Shown here piece after piece: positions 1 to 8,046 of a DNA stretch of 64,000 bases (position 1 is its first letter; every line of letters starts with the position of its first letter). The notes beneath the pieces were generated by a model. It did no database searches, was not told the origin of the DNA, and saw nothing but the letters and a program-made list of their open reading frames with translations. Origin of the DNA: Aerolutibacter ruishenii (GTDB lineage Bacteria; Pseudomonadota; Gammaproteobacteria; Xanthomonadales; Xanthomonadaceae); the NCBI RefSeq assembly GCF_007830115.1, contig NZ_VLKP01000001.1, positions 62,001-126,000 on the forward strand, in the 5' to 3' direction. The translations under genes and the position numbers were made by a program.

Positions 1-929
1 GAGACCAGCATGATGTTCATGATGCCGATGCCACCCACGATCAGCGAGATGGTCGCCACCGCGCCGAGCAACAGCGACATCAGTCGCGTGGTCTGCGTGC
101 GCGTGGCCACCACCTCGGCGATGTTGCGCACGCTGAAATCGTCGTCTTCACCGGGCTGGATGCGGTGGCGCTGGCGCAGCAGCGCTTCAACCTCACCCTG
201 CGCGTAGGTCACGTCCTCGGCCCGTTCGACGCCGATGGCGATGTCGCGCACCGCACCCGCCGGCGTGCCGCTGGCGCCCATCAACCGGCGGCGCGCGGTT
301 TCCAACGGCACCAGGATCACGTCGTCCTGGTCCTGGCCGAAGCCGCCCTGCCCCTTCGGTGCCAACGTGCCGACCACGGTGAACGGCACGCGCCCCAGGC
401 GCACGGTCTGGCCCAGCGCATCCTCGTCGCCGAACAGTTCGCGGCGCACGGTCTCGCCGATGATCACCGACTTGCCGCCGTTGTAGTCGCGCTGCTCGAA
501 GCCATCGCCGCCCGCCAGCGTCCAGCCATTGATCGCGAAGTAGTCGGCCTGCACGCCCAGCCATTGCGTGGACCAGTTGCTCTCGGCGTACACGACCTGC
601 GTGCCGCCGCGCAGCGAAGCCGCCACATGCTGCACTTCGGGGACTTCCTCGCGGATCGCCTTGGCGTCCGCCTCGCTCAGGGTGAAGCGGCTGCCGGCGG
701 CCATGCGCGCGCCGCCCCCGCCAAAGCTGCCGGCGCCGAACACGTCCAGCCGGTTGGAGCCCAGCCCCGACACCAGCTTGTCGATCTCGCGTTGGGTGCC
801 TTGCCCCACCGAGACCATCACGATCACCGCGGCGATACCGATGATCACGCCCAGCGAGGTGAGCGCACTGCGCATCCAGTTGCCGCGCAGTGCGTGAACC
901 GCCGTGCGCACCACTTCCATCGGACTCAC
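1..929 (-). CDS. MacB-type ABC transporter permease, FtsX family (3' end outside window)
   Basis: Inner-membrane permease subunit of a Mac-type tripartite efflux pump. The N-terminus has a short cytoplasmic stretch and then a first membrane helix around residues 22-42. The visible part ends in the family motif GGIGIMNIMLVS, at the start of the second helix; between them lies the large periplasmic MacB-type domain. The ATPase is a separate upstream gene, unlike the fused MacB of E. coli. The chosen GTG start overlaps the ATPase stop by 4 bases (GTGA); an ATG three codons further in is the alternative. The reading frame stays open to the window edge, so the last two helices and the stop are not seen. 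The family assignment is secure; the substrate is unknown. Confidence 0.9.
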   Translation of the reverse strand, partial: MSPMEVVRTAVHALRGNWMRSALTSLGVIIGIAAVIVMVSVGQGTQREIDKLVSGLGSNRLDVFGAGSFGGGGARMAAGSRFTLSEADAKAIREEVPEVQHVAASLRGGTQVVYAESNWSTQWLGVQADYFAINGWTLAGGDGFEQRDYNGGKSVIIGETVRRELFGDEDALGQTVRLGRVPFTVVGTLAPKGQGGFGQDQDDVILVPLETARRRLMGASGTPAGAVRDIAIGVERAEDVTYAQGEVEALLRQRHRIQPGEDDDFSVRNIAEVVATRTQTTRLMSLLLGAVATISLIVGGIGIMNIMLV

Positions 930-1633
930 AGCGAACCTCCTTCGGTCAGCACGCCATCGCGGATGACGAAGGTGTGGTTGGCCGCTGCGGCAACATCGGG
1001 ATCGTGGGTGATCAGTATCACGGTGTGGCCATCGACCTGCAGTTGCTTGAACAGCCGCAGGATCTCCTCACCGGTGTGGGTGTCCAGTGCGCCGGTCGGC
1101 TCGTCGGCAAGCAGGATCGGTGGACGGTTGATCAATGCACGCGCAATGGCCACGCGCTGCTGCTGGCCACCCGAGAGCTCGCTTGGCCGGTGGCCGGTGC
1201 GGCCGCCCAGGCCCACCGCCTCCAGCGCCGCATGCGCGCGTTGCAGTCGCTCGGCGCGCGGTACGTTGGCATAGCTCATCGGCATGGCCACGTTTTCCAG
1301 CGCGGTCAGCCGCGGCAGCAGGTTGAAGCCCTGGAACACGAAGCCGATCTTGTCGCGGCGCAGGAGCGCGCGCTCCTCGGCATCGAGCGTGGACACATCC
1401 ACGCCATCGCACAGGTAGGTGCCGCTGGTGGGCTTGTCCAGGCAGCCGATCAGGTTCATCAGCGTCGACTTGCCCGAGCCCGACGGGCCGATGATGGCGA
1501 CGAACTCGCCGCGGCGGATGGTCATGTCGGCATCGGCGAGCGCGACCACCTCGGCCTCGGTGCCCGCCGCATAGACCTTGCGCAGGTCATGGGTGCGGAT
1601 GACGACGTCATCGGCCGGCGCGGCGGCGGCCAT
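926..1633 (-). CDS. MacB/LolD-type ABC transporter ATP-binding protein
   Basis: Cytoplasmic ATPase that powers the adjacent MacB-type permease. In 235 residues it shows Walker A GPSGSGKST (49-57), Q-loop Q101, signature LSGGQ (153-157), Walker B ILLADE (173-178) and the H-loop histidine H210, so it should be active. The ATG at 1633 is preferred because it overlaps the adaptor stop codon in a TGATG junction; longer readings of the frame run into the adaptor gene and do not resemble ABC proteins. The 3' end overlaps the permease start by 4 bases. Three consecutive overlaps mean translational coupling of adaptor, ATPase and permease. The family and its MacB/LolD subgroup are clear; the exported substrate cannot be told from sequence. 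Confidence 0.95.
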   Translation of the reverse strand: MAAAAPADDVVIRTHDLRKVYAAGTEAEVVALADADMTIRRGEFVAIIGPSGSGKSTLMNLIGCLDKPTSGTYLCDGVDVSTLDAEERALLRRDKIGFVFQGFNLLPRLTALENVAMPMSYANVPRAERLQRAHAALEAVGLGGRTGHRPSELSGGQQQRVAIARALINRPPILLADEPTGALDTHTGEEILRLFKQLQVDGHTVILITHDPDVAAAANHTFVIRDGVLTEGGSL

Positions 1634-3153
1634 CACTTGCTCGACCGCCCGCTGCCGGTGACCACCGTGTCGCCTTCGGCGACCGCACCCGACACCTCGG
1701 TGAAGCTGCCATCGCTGGCGCCCACGCGCACGGTGACCGGCTCCAGCTTGCCACCCGCCAGGCGATACAGCGGCGCGCGGCGCGCCGACACCAATGCGTT
1801 GATCTCCGCATCCCACTGCGCCTGTTGTTCCGGCGTCAGCGTGCCGCGGAACGTGGCGAACTGCTGGCGGAACCGCTCCAGCATGCGCTGGCGCATCTGC
1901 CCGTTGTTGCCACCAGCGGCGGCACCGCCACCGCCGCCCGTGCGCATGCCACCGCCGAACAGCGGGCTGCCACCGCCGCTGGACTGCGGCGGGGCGGCCG
2001 CACGCGACGCCATGCGTTCGCGCATCTGTGCCAGCGCCTCGTCGAACGCCTGCTGCTGCGCCGCATCCAGCTTCAGCGCGGCGGCCACGCGCGGCAGGTC
2101 ATTGGTCGCACCGCCGCGACCGCCCGCGCCCGGTGCCTGCGCGGCCGCAGCCACGTCCTCATCGGCCGGCTTGAAGCGCAGCGCCGCATTGGGCACGCGC
2201 AGTACGTCGTTGCGGCGGCTGACCTCGATTTCGGCGTTGGCGGTCATGCCGGGCAGCAACGCCTGGTCGGCGTTGTCCACCGCCACCACCACCGGGTAGC
2301 TGATCACGCTGCTGGTGTTGGTGGCCGACAGCCGCACCTGCTGCACCTTGCCGCGGAACTGGCGGTCGGGGAACGCGTCGACGGTGAACCCGACGTCCAG
2401 CCCCGGCTTGACCTGGCCGATGTCGGCCTCGTCGATGGCCAGCACGATCTCCATCTTCGACAGGTCTTCGGCGATCTGGAACAGCACCGGCGCCTGCAGG
2501 CTGGCGGCCACGGTCTGGCCGGGCTCGATCGAACGGGTCAGCACCACGCCGTCGACCGGCGAGCGGATCACCGAACGCTGCACGTTCAGTCGCGCGGTCT
2601 GGGTGGACGCCACCTGCTGGTGGATCTGCGCCTGCGCCTGCGCGACCTGTGCGCGGGCCTGGTCCAGGGTGGCGCGTGCCAGGTCCACGTCGCCGCGCGA
2701 CACCAGCTGCTGCTGCCCCAGGCTGGCCTTGCGCTGGTAGTCCAGCTCGGCATTGCGCAGCGCGGCCTGTGCGGTGGCCAGGCCGGCACGCGCACTGTTG
2801 GCGGCCGCATCGCCCTGTGCGATCTGCGCCTCGTAGGTGCTGGGGTCGATGCGGGCGATGACCTGGCCTTCGGTCACCCGGTCGTTGTAATCGACCAGCA
2901 CATCGGTGACCTGGCCGGAGATCTGGCTGCCCACGTCGACGGTGGAAATGGCCCCCAGCGTTCCGGTGGCGGAAATGGCCACACGGATGTCGCCTTTGTC
3001 CACCTTGGCCGTTCGCCAGGCGGACACGTCCTCCGCCCCGCGCCCCTTCCAGGCCAGGATGGCGGCGCCAGCGATCGCCAGGCCGAGCACCAGGACAAGG
3101 CCGCGCCGGAACCAGGGGGACGACGGAATACGGGACGACTTGGACTGGGCCAC
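1633..3153 (-). CDS. MacA/HlyD-type periplasmic adaptor subunit with Gly-rich and Spy-like insertion
   Basis: Membrane-fusion (adaptor) subunit linking the MacB-type pump to an outer-membrane channel. From a GTG start at 3153 it has 506 residues: a signal-anchor helix at 18-36, a lipoyl half-motif near 70-105, an alpha-helical hairpin rich in Ala and Gln at 105-190, the second lipoyl half at 195-230 and a beta-barrel at 235-327. Residues about 331-462 are not part of the usual fold. They contain a Pro/Gly-rich linker and two helical segments, the second carrying LTPEQ (439-443). The family fold resumes at PLYRL (461). The start is uncertain: another in-frame GTG lies about 66 bases upstream, inside the intergenic gap after the kinase gene. 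Cotranscription with the kinase and pump genes is likely. Confidence 0.88.
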   Translation of the reverse strand: MAQSKSSRIPSSPWFRRGLVLVLGLAIAGAAILAWKGRGAEDVSAWRTAKVDKGDIRVAISATGTLGAISTVDVGSQISGQVTDVLVDYNDRVTEGQVIARIDPSTYEAQIAQGDAAANSARAGLATAQAALRNAELDYQRKASLGQQQLVSRGDVDLARATLDQARAQVAQAQAQIHQQVASTQTARLNVQRSVIRSPVDGVVLTRSIEPGQTVAASLQAPVLFQIAEDLSKMEIVLAIDEADIGQVKPGLDVGFTVDAFPDRQFRGKVQQVRLSATNTSSVISYPVVVAVDNADQALLPGMTANAEIEVSRRNDVLRVPNAALRFKPADEDVAAAAQAPGAGGRGGATNDLPRVAAALKLDAAQQQAFDEALAQMRERMASRAAAPPQSSGGGSPLFGGGMRTGGGGGAAAGGNNGQMRQRMLERFRQQFATFRGTLTPEQQAQWDAEINALVSARRAPLYRLAGGKLEPVTVRVGASDGSFTEVSGAVAEGDTVVTGSGRSSK

Positions 3154-3242
3154 GGAGAATCCGGAGTTCGACGGGAGTTGAAGGGTGAACGCACCGGATG
3201 GCGACGCGTTGACAGGCCGGCGCTGCACCAGCGAACAGCTGG

Positions 3243-4532
3243 TCAGGAACCCGCTCGCCGTACCAGCTGGATGGTGGCCGTGGTGCCCTTGCCCGGCTCG
3301 CTCGCCAACGATACCGGCCAACCCACCCGCTCCCCCAGCCGGTGCACGATCGACATGCCCACGCCCTTGCCCTCGCCCGCCTGCAGGTCGGCCTTGTAGA
3401 AAGGGTCGAACACCTTGGCGAGCACGTCGGGGGTCATGCCGATGCCGGTGTCGGCAATCTGGATGTGATCCGGGGCGATGATCACGCGAATGGTCCCCGC
3501 GGTGGTGAATTGCACGGCGTTGCTCAGCAGGTTGCGCAGCATCAGCGCCAGCACACCGGCCGGCGCGTGCAGGCGCGGACCGCCCCGGTCCTCGACGGCC
3601 ATGGTGACCGGCCGATCCGCCAGCAACGGCTGCAGCATGGCGACTTCCCGCGCAACCACGTCAGCCACGTCGAAATCCTCGCTCTGCGCTTCGATCTCCG
3701 CCTCGCGCGCCAGCAGCATGAAGGCATCGATCACCGCTTCCATCTCGCGCCCGGCGGCCTGCACCCGTGTCAGCGAGCGACGCAGCGGCGGATCAAGGTC
3801 TTCGCGGGCCAGCATCATGTCGGTCGACAGGCGCACTACGGTCAATGGCGTGCGCAGTTCATGGCTGGCATCACGGGTGAAGTCACGCTCGCGCCGGACG
3901 AAGTCATGCACGCGCCGGTTCAGGCCCACGAGCGCCCGCGACAGGCGCCGCACTTCCACCCCCGAGTCGGCGGGCAGTTCATCCGTGTCGACCTTGAATG
4001 CATCGGAGTTGCGCGGGTCCCAGGTCCGTACCCGTTCGGCCAGCCACGCCACCGGCACCACCAGGCGCTTGGAGATGCGGTAGGTGAGCCAGGACATCAG
4101 CCACAGGCTCAGCAGCGCCAGCACCAGCGCGGGTAGCGTCACCGCCAGAATCGCATGGTTGAAGAAGCGCGGACTGAAGCTGACATACAACGTGCCTTCC
4201 GGCCGCTGCTCCACGTACGCTCGCCCCTCCGCGAGCACATGCATTCCGGGTGGAAGCCGCCTCAACGCCTCAGGCACGGGCACGTCGGGTGCGCCCGAGG
4301 CGGGGACGAAATAGCCCTTCAGGGTGGACGTGTGTGGCGTGCGCGCCGTGTCGGGATCGCGCGCCAGCTCGTGCCAGAACCACTGGGACTCTTCGGCAAT
4401 GCGTTGTTGCTGCAGGCGCTGAGCACCCCACAGGCTGGCCACCACGATGACCGCGAACAGCACGACGCTGCCCAGCACCGCCTGCGCGATGAAGGCCCGC
4501 TTGATCCTGCGCGGCAGCCCCTGTGTGGTCAC
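3243..4532 (-). CDS. Two-component sensor histidine kinase
   Basis: Inner-membrane sensor kinase of 429 residues. It has a membrane helix at 13-35, a periplasmic sensor segment of about 90 residues, a second helix around 126-150, then a HAMP-like linker. The phosphoacceptor lies in DASHELRTPLTVVR, with the histidine at residue 224. The catalytic domain shows the N box NLLSNAVQFT, G1 motif DTGIGM and G2 motif GKGVGMSIV, so both autokinase parts look intact. The start is GTG, 11 bases after the response-regulator stop, with GGGAA as a plausible ribosome site. It presumably phosphorylates the upstream regulator and controls the pump genes downstream. The stimulus is unknown. Confidence 0.93.
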   Translation of the reverse strand: MTTQGLPRRIKRAFIAQAVLGSVVLFAVIVVASLWGAQRLQQQRIAEESQWFWHELARDPDTARTPHTSTLKGYFVPASGAPDVPVPEALRRLPPGMHVLAEGRAYVEQRPEGTLYVSFSPRFFNHAILAVTLPALVLALLSLWLMSWLTYRISKRLVVPVAWLAERVRTWDPRNSDAFKVDTDELPADSGVEVRRLSRALVGLNRRVHDFVRRERDFTRDASHELRTPLTVVRLSTDMMLAREDLDPPLRRSLTRVQAAGREMEAVIDAFMLLAREAEIEAQSEDFDVADVVAREVAMLQPLLADRPVTMAVEDRGGPRLHAPAGVLALMLRNLLSNAVQFTTAGTIRVIIAPDHIQIADTGIGMTPDVLAKVFDPFYKADLQAGEGKGVGMSIVHRLGERVGWPVSLASEPGKGTTATIQLVRRAGS

Positions 4533-4543
4533 GCGTTCCCGGT

Positions 4544-5251
4544 TCAGGTGGGCTGCGACACGTCCGCGACGCGGTACCCGGCCGACTGCACGGTATGCAG
4601 CAGCGGATTGTCGAACGGCTTGTCGATGGTCTTGCGCAGGTTGTAGAGGTGGCTGCGCAGGGTGTCCGAATCCGGCAGGCTGTTGCCCCAGATCTCGCGT
4701 TCGATTTCCTGGCGGCTGACCACCCGCGGCGACTCGCGCATCAGGATCGTCAGCAGCTTGAGGCCGATGGGCGATAGCTGCAGCTCGATCCCGCCGCGGG
4801 TCACCCGCAACGAGGTCGGGTCGAGCACCAGGTCACCGACCTTCAGTACTTCGCCGCCCACTTGGCGACGCTCGCGGCGGATCAGCGCGCGCAGCCGCGC
4901 CTCCAGTTCCTGCACCGCGAACGGCTTGGTCAGGTAGTCGTCGGCACCGACGGAAAGGCCGGCAAGCTTTTCCTCCAGCGTGTCGCGCGAGGTCAGCATC
5001 AGCACTGGGGTGGACTTGCGTGCCTCCTCGCGCAGGCGCTTGCACACCTCGACGCCGTCCAGGCGCGGCAGCATGAGGTCCAGGACGATGACGTCGTAGC
5101 TGTTTTCCGACGCAAGACGATAGCCGTCCAGCCCGTCCTGCGCGTAGTCGACCTCGAAACCGCGTCCCTCGAGGTACTCCCCCACCATCTCGGAGATGTT
5201 GCGGTTGTCCTCGACGATCAGCACCAGGCCGCCGTCCTTGATGTTCTGCAT
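4544..5251 (-). CDS. OmpR/PhoP-family response regulator
   Basis: DNA-binding response regulator of 235 residues, first gene of a five-gene unit with the kinase, adaptor, ATPase and permease. The receiver domain (about 10-120) has the acidic pocket E14 D15, phospho-acceptor D58 in IVLDLMLP and conserved lysine K109 in LTKPF. The C-terminal winged-helix domain (about 135-230) ends in the typical GYRVAD motif. The gene order suggests that it regulates the pump operon and itself. The 120-base divergent gap to the DUF486 gene must hold its promoter, but no convincing -35/-10 pair was picked out. Family certain, regulon inferred. Confidence 0.95.
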   Translation of the reverse strand: MQNIKDGGLVLIVEDNRNISEMVGEYLEGRGFEVDYAQDGLDGYRLASENSYDVIVLDLMLPRLDGVEVCKRLREEARKSTPVLMLTSRDTLEEKLAGLSVGADDYLTKPFAVQELEARLRALIRRERRQVGGEVLKVGDLVLDPTSLRVTRGGIELQLSPIGLKLLTILMRESPRVVSRQEIEREIWGNSLPDSDTLRSHLYNLRKTIDKPFDNPLLHTVQSAGYRVADVSQPT

Positions 5252-5371
5252 GGGTCACCCCAGGTTCTTCAGGTTTGTGAAGGGTGCCGCCCGGCGTGTT
5301 GAGACGACGTGAAGCCCCACGCCAAACCTGACCGCCAATTAAACTCGGGCACCGCCCTTCCGATACCTGCC

Positions 5372-5710
5372 ATGCTCGAGCGATTCCTGCCCATCCTGCT
5401 GCTGCTCGGCTCCAACGTGTTCATGACCTTCGCGTGGTACGGGCACCTGCGCTACAAGTCCTCGCCGCTGATGCTGGCCATCCTCGCCAGCTGGGGCATC
5501 GCTTTGTTCGAATACTGCCTGATGGTGCCTGCCAACCGCATGGGCTCGATGGTGTACTCGGCGCCACAGCTCAAGGGCATGCAGGAAGTGATCACCCTGC
5601 TGGTGTTCGCCGGGTTCTCATCGTGGTACCTGGAGCAGCCGCTGAAGTGGAACCACTGGGCCGGCTTCGGCCTGATCGTGGTGGCGGCATGGCTGATCTT
5701 CCTGGACTGA
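5372..5710 (+). CDS. DUF486 family small membrane protein
   Basis: A 112-residue protein made almost entirely of four hydrophobic segments, matching the DUF486 family of small inner-membrane proteins related in layout to DMT/EmrE-type transporters. The ATG at 5372 places the first helix right at the N-terminus, as in the family; the open frame extends upstream, but that part (LNSGTALPIPA) is not hydrophobic. It stands alone, divergent from the response-regulator operon and convergent with mazG. Function is unknown. Membership in the drug/metabolite transporter superfamily is a structural inference only. Confidence 0.85.
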   Translation: MLERFLPILLLLGSNVFMTFAWYGHLRYKSSPLMLAILASWGIALFEYCLMVPANRMGSMVYSAPQLKGMQEVITLLVFAGFSSWYLEQPLKWNHWAGFGLIVVAAWLIFLD

Positions 5711-5746
5711 GCGTGCCCGCGCCCGGTTTCGGCCCGGCGGTGGCGT

Positions 5747-6601
5747 TCATTCCCCGCGCTTGATCCGCTCCCAGTAGACGTCCTGCTCCGCCAGCGACAG
5801 TCCGGCCAGTCCACCCCGTTCGTCGGCGGCCAGCGCCTCCATCGCCCGGAAGCGGCGCTCGAACTTCTGGTTGGCACGGCGAAGCGCGGCACCCACGTCC
5901 ACCTTGCCGTGGCGGGCCACGTTGGCGGCGACGAACAGCAGGTCGCCGATCTCCTCTTCCAGCCGTTGGTGCGCATCGGCCTCGCCGGCGGCGACGGCCG
6001 CGAACTCGGCGCGGACTTCGTCGGCCTCCTCATGCAGCTTGGCCAGCACCGGGTCGATCCCGGGCCAGTCGAAGCCGACAGCGGCGGCGCGCTTCTGCAG
6101 TTTCACCGCGCGCTGCCATTCGGGCAGGCCGCGGGCGATGCCCGCGAGCGCGGAGTCATCGGTGTCACCGCGCGCCGCGCGCTCCTGCCGCTTCTGGGCC
6201 TCCCACGCGGCGGTCTGCGCCTCGGCGTCCTCGACACTGGCACCGGCAAACACGTGCGGATGGCGACGCACCATCTTGTCGTTGATCGCATCGACCACGC
6301 CGGCAAAGTCGAAGGCACCCTGCTCCTCGGCCATGCGTGCATGGAACACCACCTGCAGCAGCAGGTCGCCCAGTTCGTCACGCAGGTCGGCCAGGTCGTC
6401 GCGGTCGATGGCATCGGCGACTTCGTATGCCTCTTCCACCGTGTAGGGGGCGATGGAGGCGAACGTCTGCTTCACATCCCACGGGCAGCCGCGCACGGGG
6501 TCGCGCAGTCGCGCCATGACCGCCAACAGACCTTCGATGCCGGTCGGCAAGCCGGCTGCGGCCATGGCATCGGCCTGCGCGTCCTGCTCCTGCTCAGCCA
6601 T
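5747..6601 (-). CDS. mazG: Nucleoside triphosphate pyrophosphohydrolase MazG
   Basis: All-alpha NTP pyrophosphohydrolase that cleaves (d)NTPs to NMP and pyrophosphate. The 284-residue protein has two MazG repeats, as in the E. coli enzyme. The N-terminal one contains EEAYEV and a DELGDLLLQVVFHARM helix; the C-terminal one contains HEEADEVRAEF and LEEEIGDLLFVAANVARH, giving the EExxE and ExxD metal-binding patterns. The ATG at 6601 overlaps the cysQ stop by 8 bases; an in-frame ATG 12 codons further in (MAAAGLPTG) is the alternative. It is the last gene of the nudE-cysQ-mazG unit, which suggests shared control of nucleotide-pool cleaning and the stringent response. Confidence 0.95.
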   Translation of the reverse strand: MAEQEQDAQADAMAAAGLPTGIEGLLAVMARLRDPVRGCPWDVKQTFASIAPYTVEEAYEVADAIDRDDLADLRDELGDLLLQVVFHARMAEEQGAFDFAGVVDAINDKMVRRHPHVFAGASVEDAEAQTAAWEAQKRQERAARGDTDDSALAGIARGLPEWQRAVKLQKRAAAVGFDWPGIDPVLAKLHEEADEVRAEFAAVAAGEADAHQRLEEEIGDLLFVAANVARHGKVDVGAALRRANQKFERRFRAMEALAADERGGLAGLSLAEQDVYWERIKRGE

Positions 6602-7427
6602 CCAGCCACTCCCGCCAGGGCAGCGCAGTGTCGCCGATGGCCACGAAGTCGCCGTTGAGCAGCGTTTCCCGCTGGTTGTAGCGGAAGGGGCGTCCCCGAG
6701 GGTCGAGCACCGCACCACCGGCGCCTTCCAGCACGCACTGGGCGGCGGCCGTATCCCACTCGCTGGTCGGCCCGAAGCGGGGGTAGATGTCCAGGCGGCC
6801 CTCGGCCACGCGGCAGAACTTGAGCGACGACCCCAGGCTGACCGGCTCCACCGCGCCATCCACGCTGGCGGCAAGGCGCGCCATGAAGGCCTCGGTGCGC
6901 GCGTCGCGATGGGAGCGGCTTGCGGCCACGCGCAGCGGCGCCTGGGCCGGCGCACGCACCCGCAGCGCGGTATCACGGTCGCCGTCGCGGCGGAATGCGC
7001 CGGACGATGCGCTGCCGTGCCACAGGTCGCCGGTCACCGGCGCCTGCACGACGCCGAACACCGCCTCGCCCGCATCCACCAGCGCGATGTTCACGGTGAA
7101 CTCGCCGTTGCGCTTGATGAACTCGCGGGTGCCGTCCAGCGGGTCCACCACCCACAGCCTCGACCAGCCACGGCGCGTGGCGGTGGCCACCTCATGCGCC
7201 GATTCTTCCGACAGCACGGGGATGTCCGGGGTCAATGCCGCCAAACCCGCGACGATGCAGCGGTGTGCGGCCAGGTCGGCGGCGGTCAGCGGCGAGCGGT
7301 CATCCTTGTGCTGGATCGCGAACTCGCTGTCATAGACCGCGAGGATGGCCGTCGCGGCCTCGCGCGCGATCGCGATCACGCCTTCGCGCAGATCGGGGGG
7401 AATCCCACCCGCGATGGATGTGTTCAT
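6594..7427 (-). CDS. cysQ: 3'(2'),5'-bisphosphate nucleotidase CysQ
   Basis: Mg-dependent phosphatase of the inositol monophosphatase superfamily that removes 3'-phosphoadenosine 5'-phosphate left by sulfate assimilation and sulfotransfer. The 277-residue protein shows the metal-site motifs LSEES, DPLDGTREF and SEWDTAAAQ in the expected order. The ATG at 7427 overlaps the nudE stop in an ATGA junction, and its own stop overlaps the mazG start, so the three hydrolases are translationally coupled. The enzyme family is certain; CysQ rather than another IMPase member is supported by the REFIKRNGEFTVNIAL stretch after the DPLDG motif. Confidence 0.95.
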   Translation of the reverse strand: MNTSIAGGIPPDLREGVIAIAREAATAILAVYDSEFAIQHKDDRSPLTAADLAAHRCIVAGLAALTPDIPVLSEESAHEVATATRRGWSRLWVVDPLDGTREFIKRNGEFTVNIALVDAGEAVFGVVQAPVTGDLWHGSASSGAFRRDGDRDTALRVRAPAQAPLRVAASRSHRDARTEAFMARLAASVDGAVEPVSLGSSLKFCRVAEGRLDIYPRFGPTSEWDTAAAQCVLEGAGGAVLDPRGRPFRYNQRETLLNGDFVAIGDTALPWREWLDG

Positions 7428-7972
7428 TGGTGATGCCTCAGCCACTCGCGGGCGATGAACAGCGCCGCGATGCTGCGGCCTTCGGAAAAATCCTCGCGCA
7501 GGATCAGCTCGTGCAGGCGATCGAGCTTCCACGGCACCTGTTCCAGCTCCTCCGGCTCGTCGCCGGGCAGGCGCTCGGGGTACAGGTCGCGGGCCAGCAC
7601 CAGGTGCGCCTCGTGGCTCATGTAGGTGGGCGCCAGGGTCAATGAGCGCAGGTGCACCAGCGTGCGCGCGCCGAAGCCGACCTCCTCCTTGAGCTCGCGG
7701 TCGGCGGCCTGCACGGGCGTTTCGCCTTCGTCGATGCGCCCCTTGACCAGGCCCAGCTCATAGCGGTGCATGCCCGCGGCGTACTCGCGCACCAGCAGCA
7801 CGGTGTCGTCGTCGAGCATCGGCACGACCACCACCGCGCCGTGCCCGCGGCCGTGCAGGCGCTGGAACTGCCGGCGCTCGCCGTTGCTGAACTCCAGGTC
7901 CATGCGCTCCAGCCGGTACGGGCCCGCATCGACTTCGGTGATGCCATGGATGGTGGGCAGGCGACGGGTCAT
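7424..7972 (-). CDS. nudE: ADP compounds hydrolase NudE (Nudix)
   Basis: Nudix hydrolase of 182 residues acting on ADP-ribose, Ap3A and NADH. The Nudix box follows GX5EX7REUXEEXGU: the glycine and glutamate in GRIDEGE, then RELKEEVGF. It resembles E. coli NudE beyond the box, with VDLEFSNG-like (MDLEFSNG) and EGDEPE-like (PGDEPEELEQV) segments. Two ATG starts lie 15 bases apart (7972 and 7987); the shorter is given. It heads the nudE-cysQ-mazG operon and is divergent from bioA across about 74 bases, which must hold both promoters. Confidence 0.92.
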   Translation of the reverse strand: MTRRLPTIHGITEVDAGPYRLERMDLEFSNGERRQFQRLHGRGHGAVVVVPMLDDDTVLLVREYAAGMHRYELGLVKGRIDEGETPVQAADRELKEEVGFGARTLVHLRSLTLAPTYMSHEAHLVLARDLYPERLPGDEPEELEQVPWKLDRLHELILREDFSEGRSIAALFIAREWLRHHQ

Positions 7973-8046
7973 GGCGTGCCGACCCATGGCGCGCGTCTGC
8001 GGATCGCGGCGCGGCGCGCCACGGCCTGAAGGCCGATAATGTGGGG

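Noticed and set aside
1825-3399. 524-codon plus-strand frame opposite the MacA-type adaptor
   Set aside because: Arg/His-rich shadow; the adaptor is well supported.
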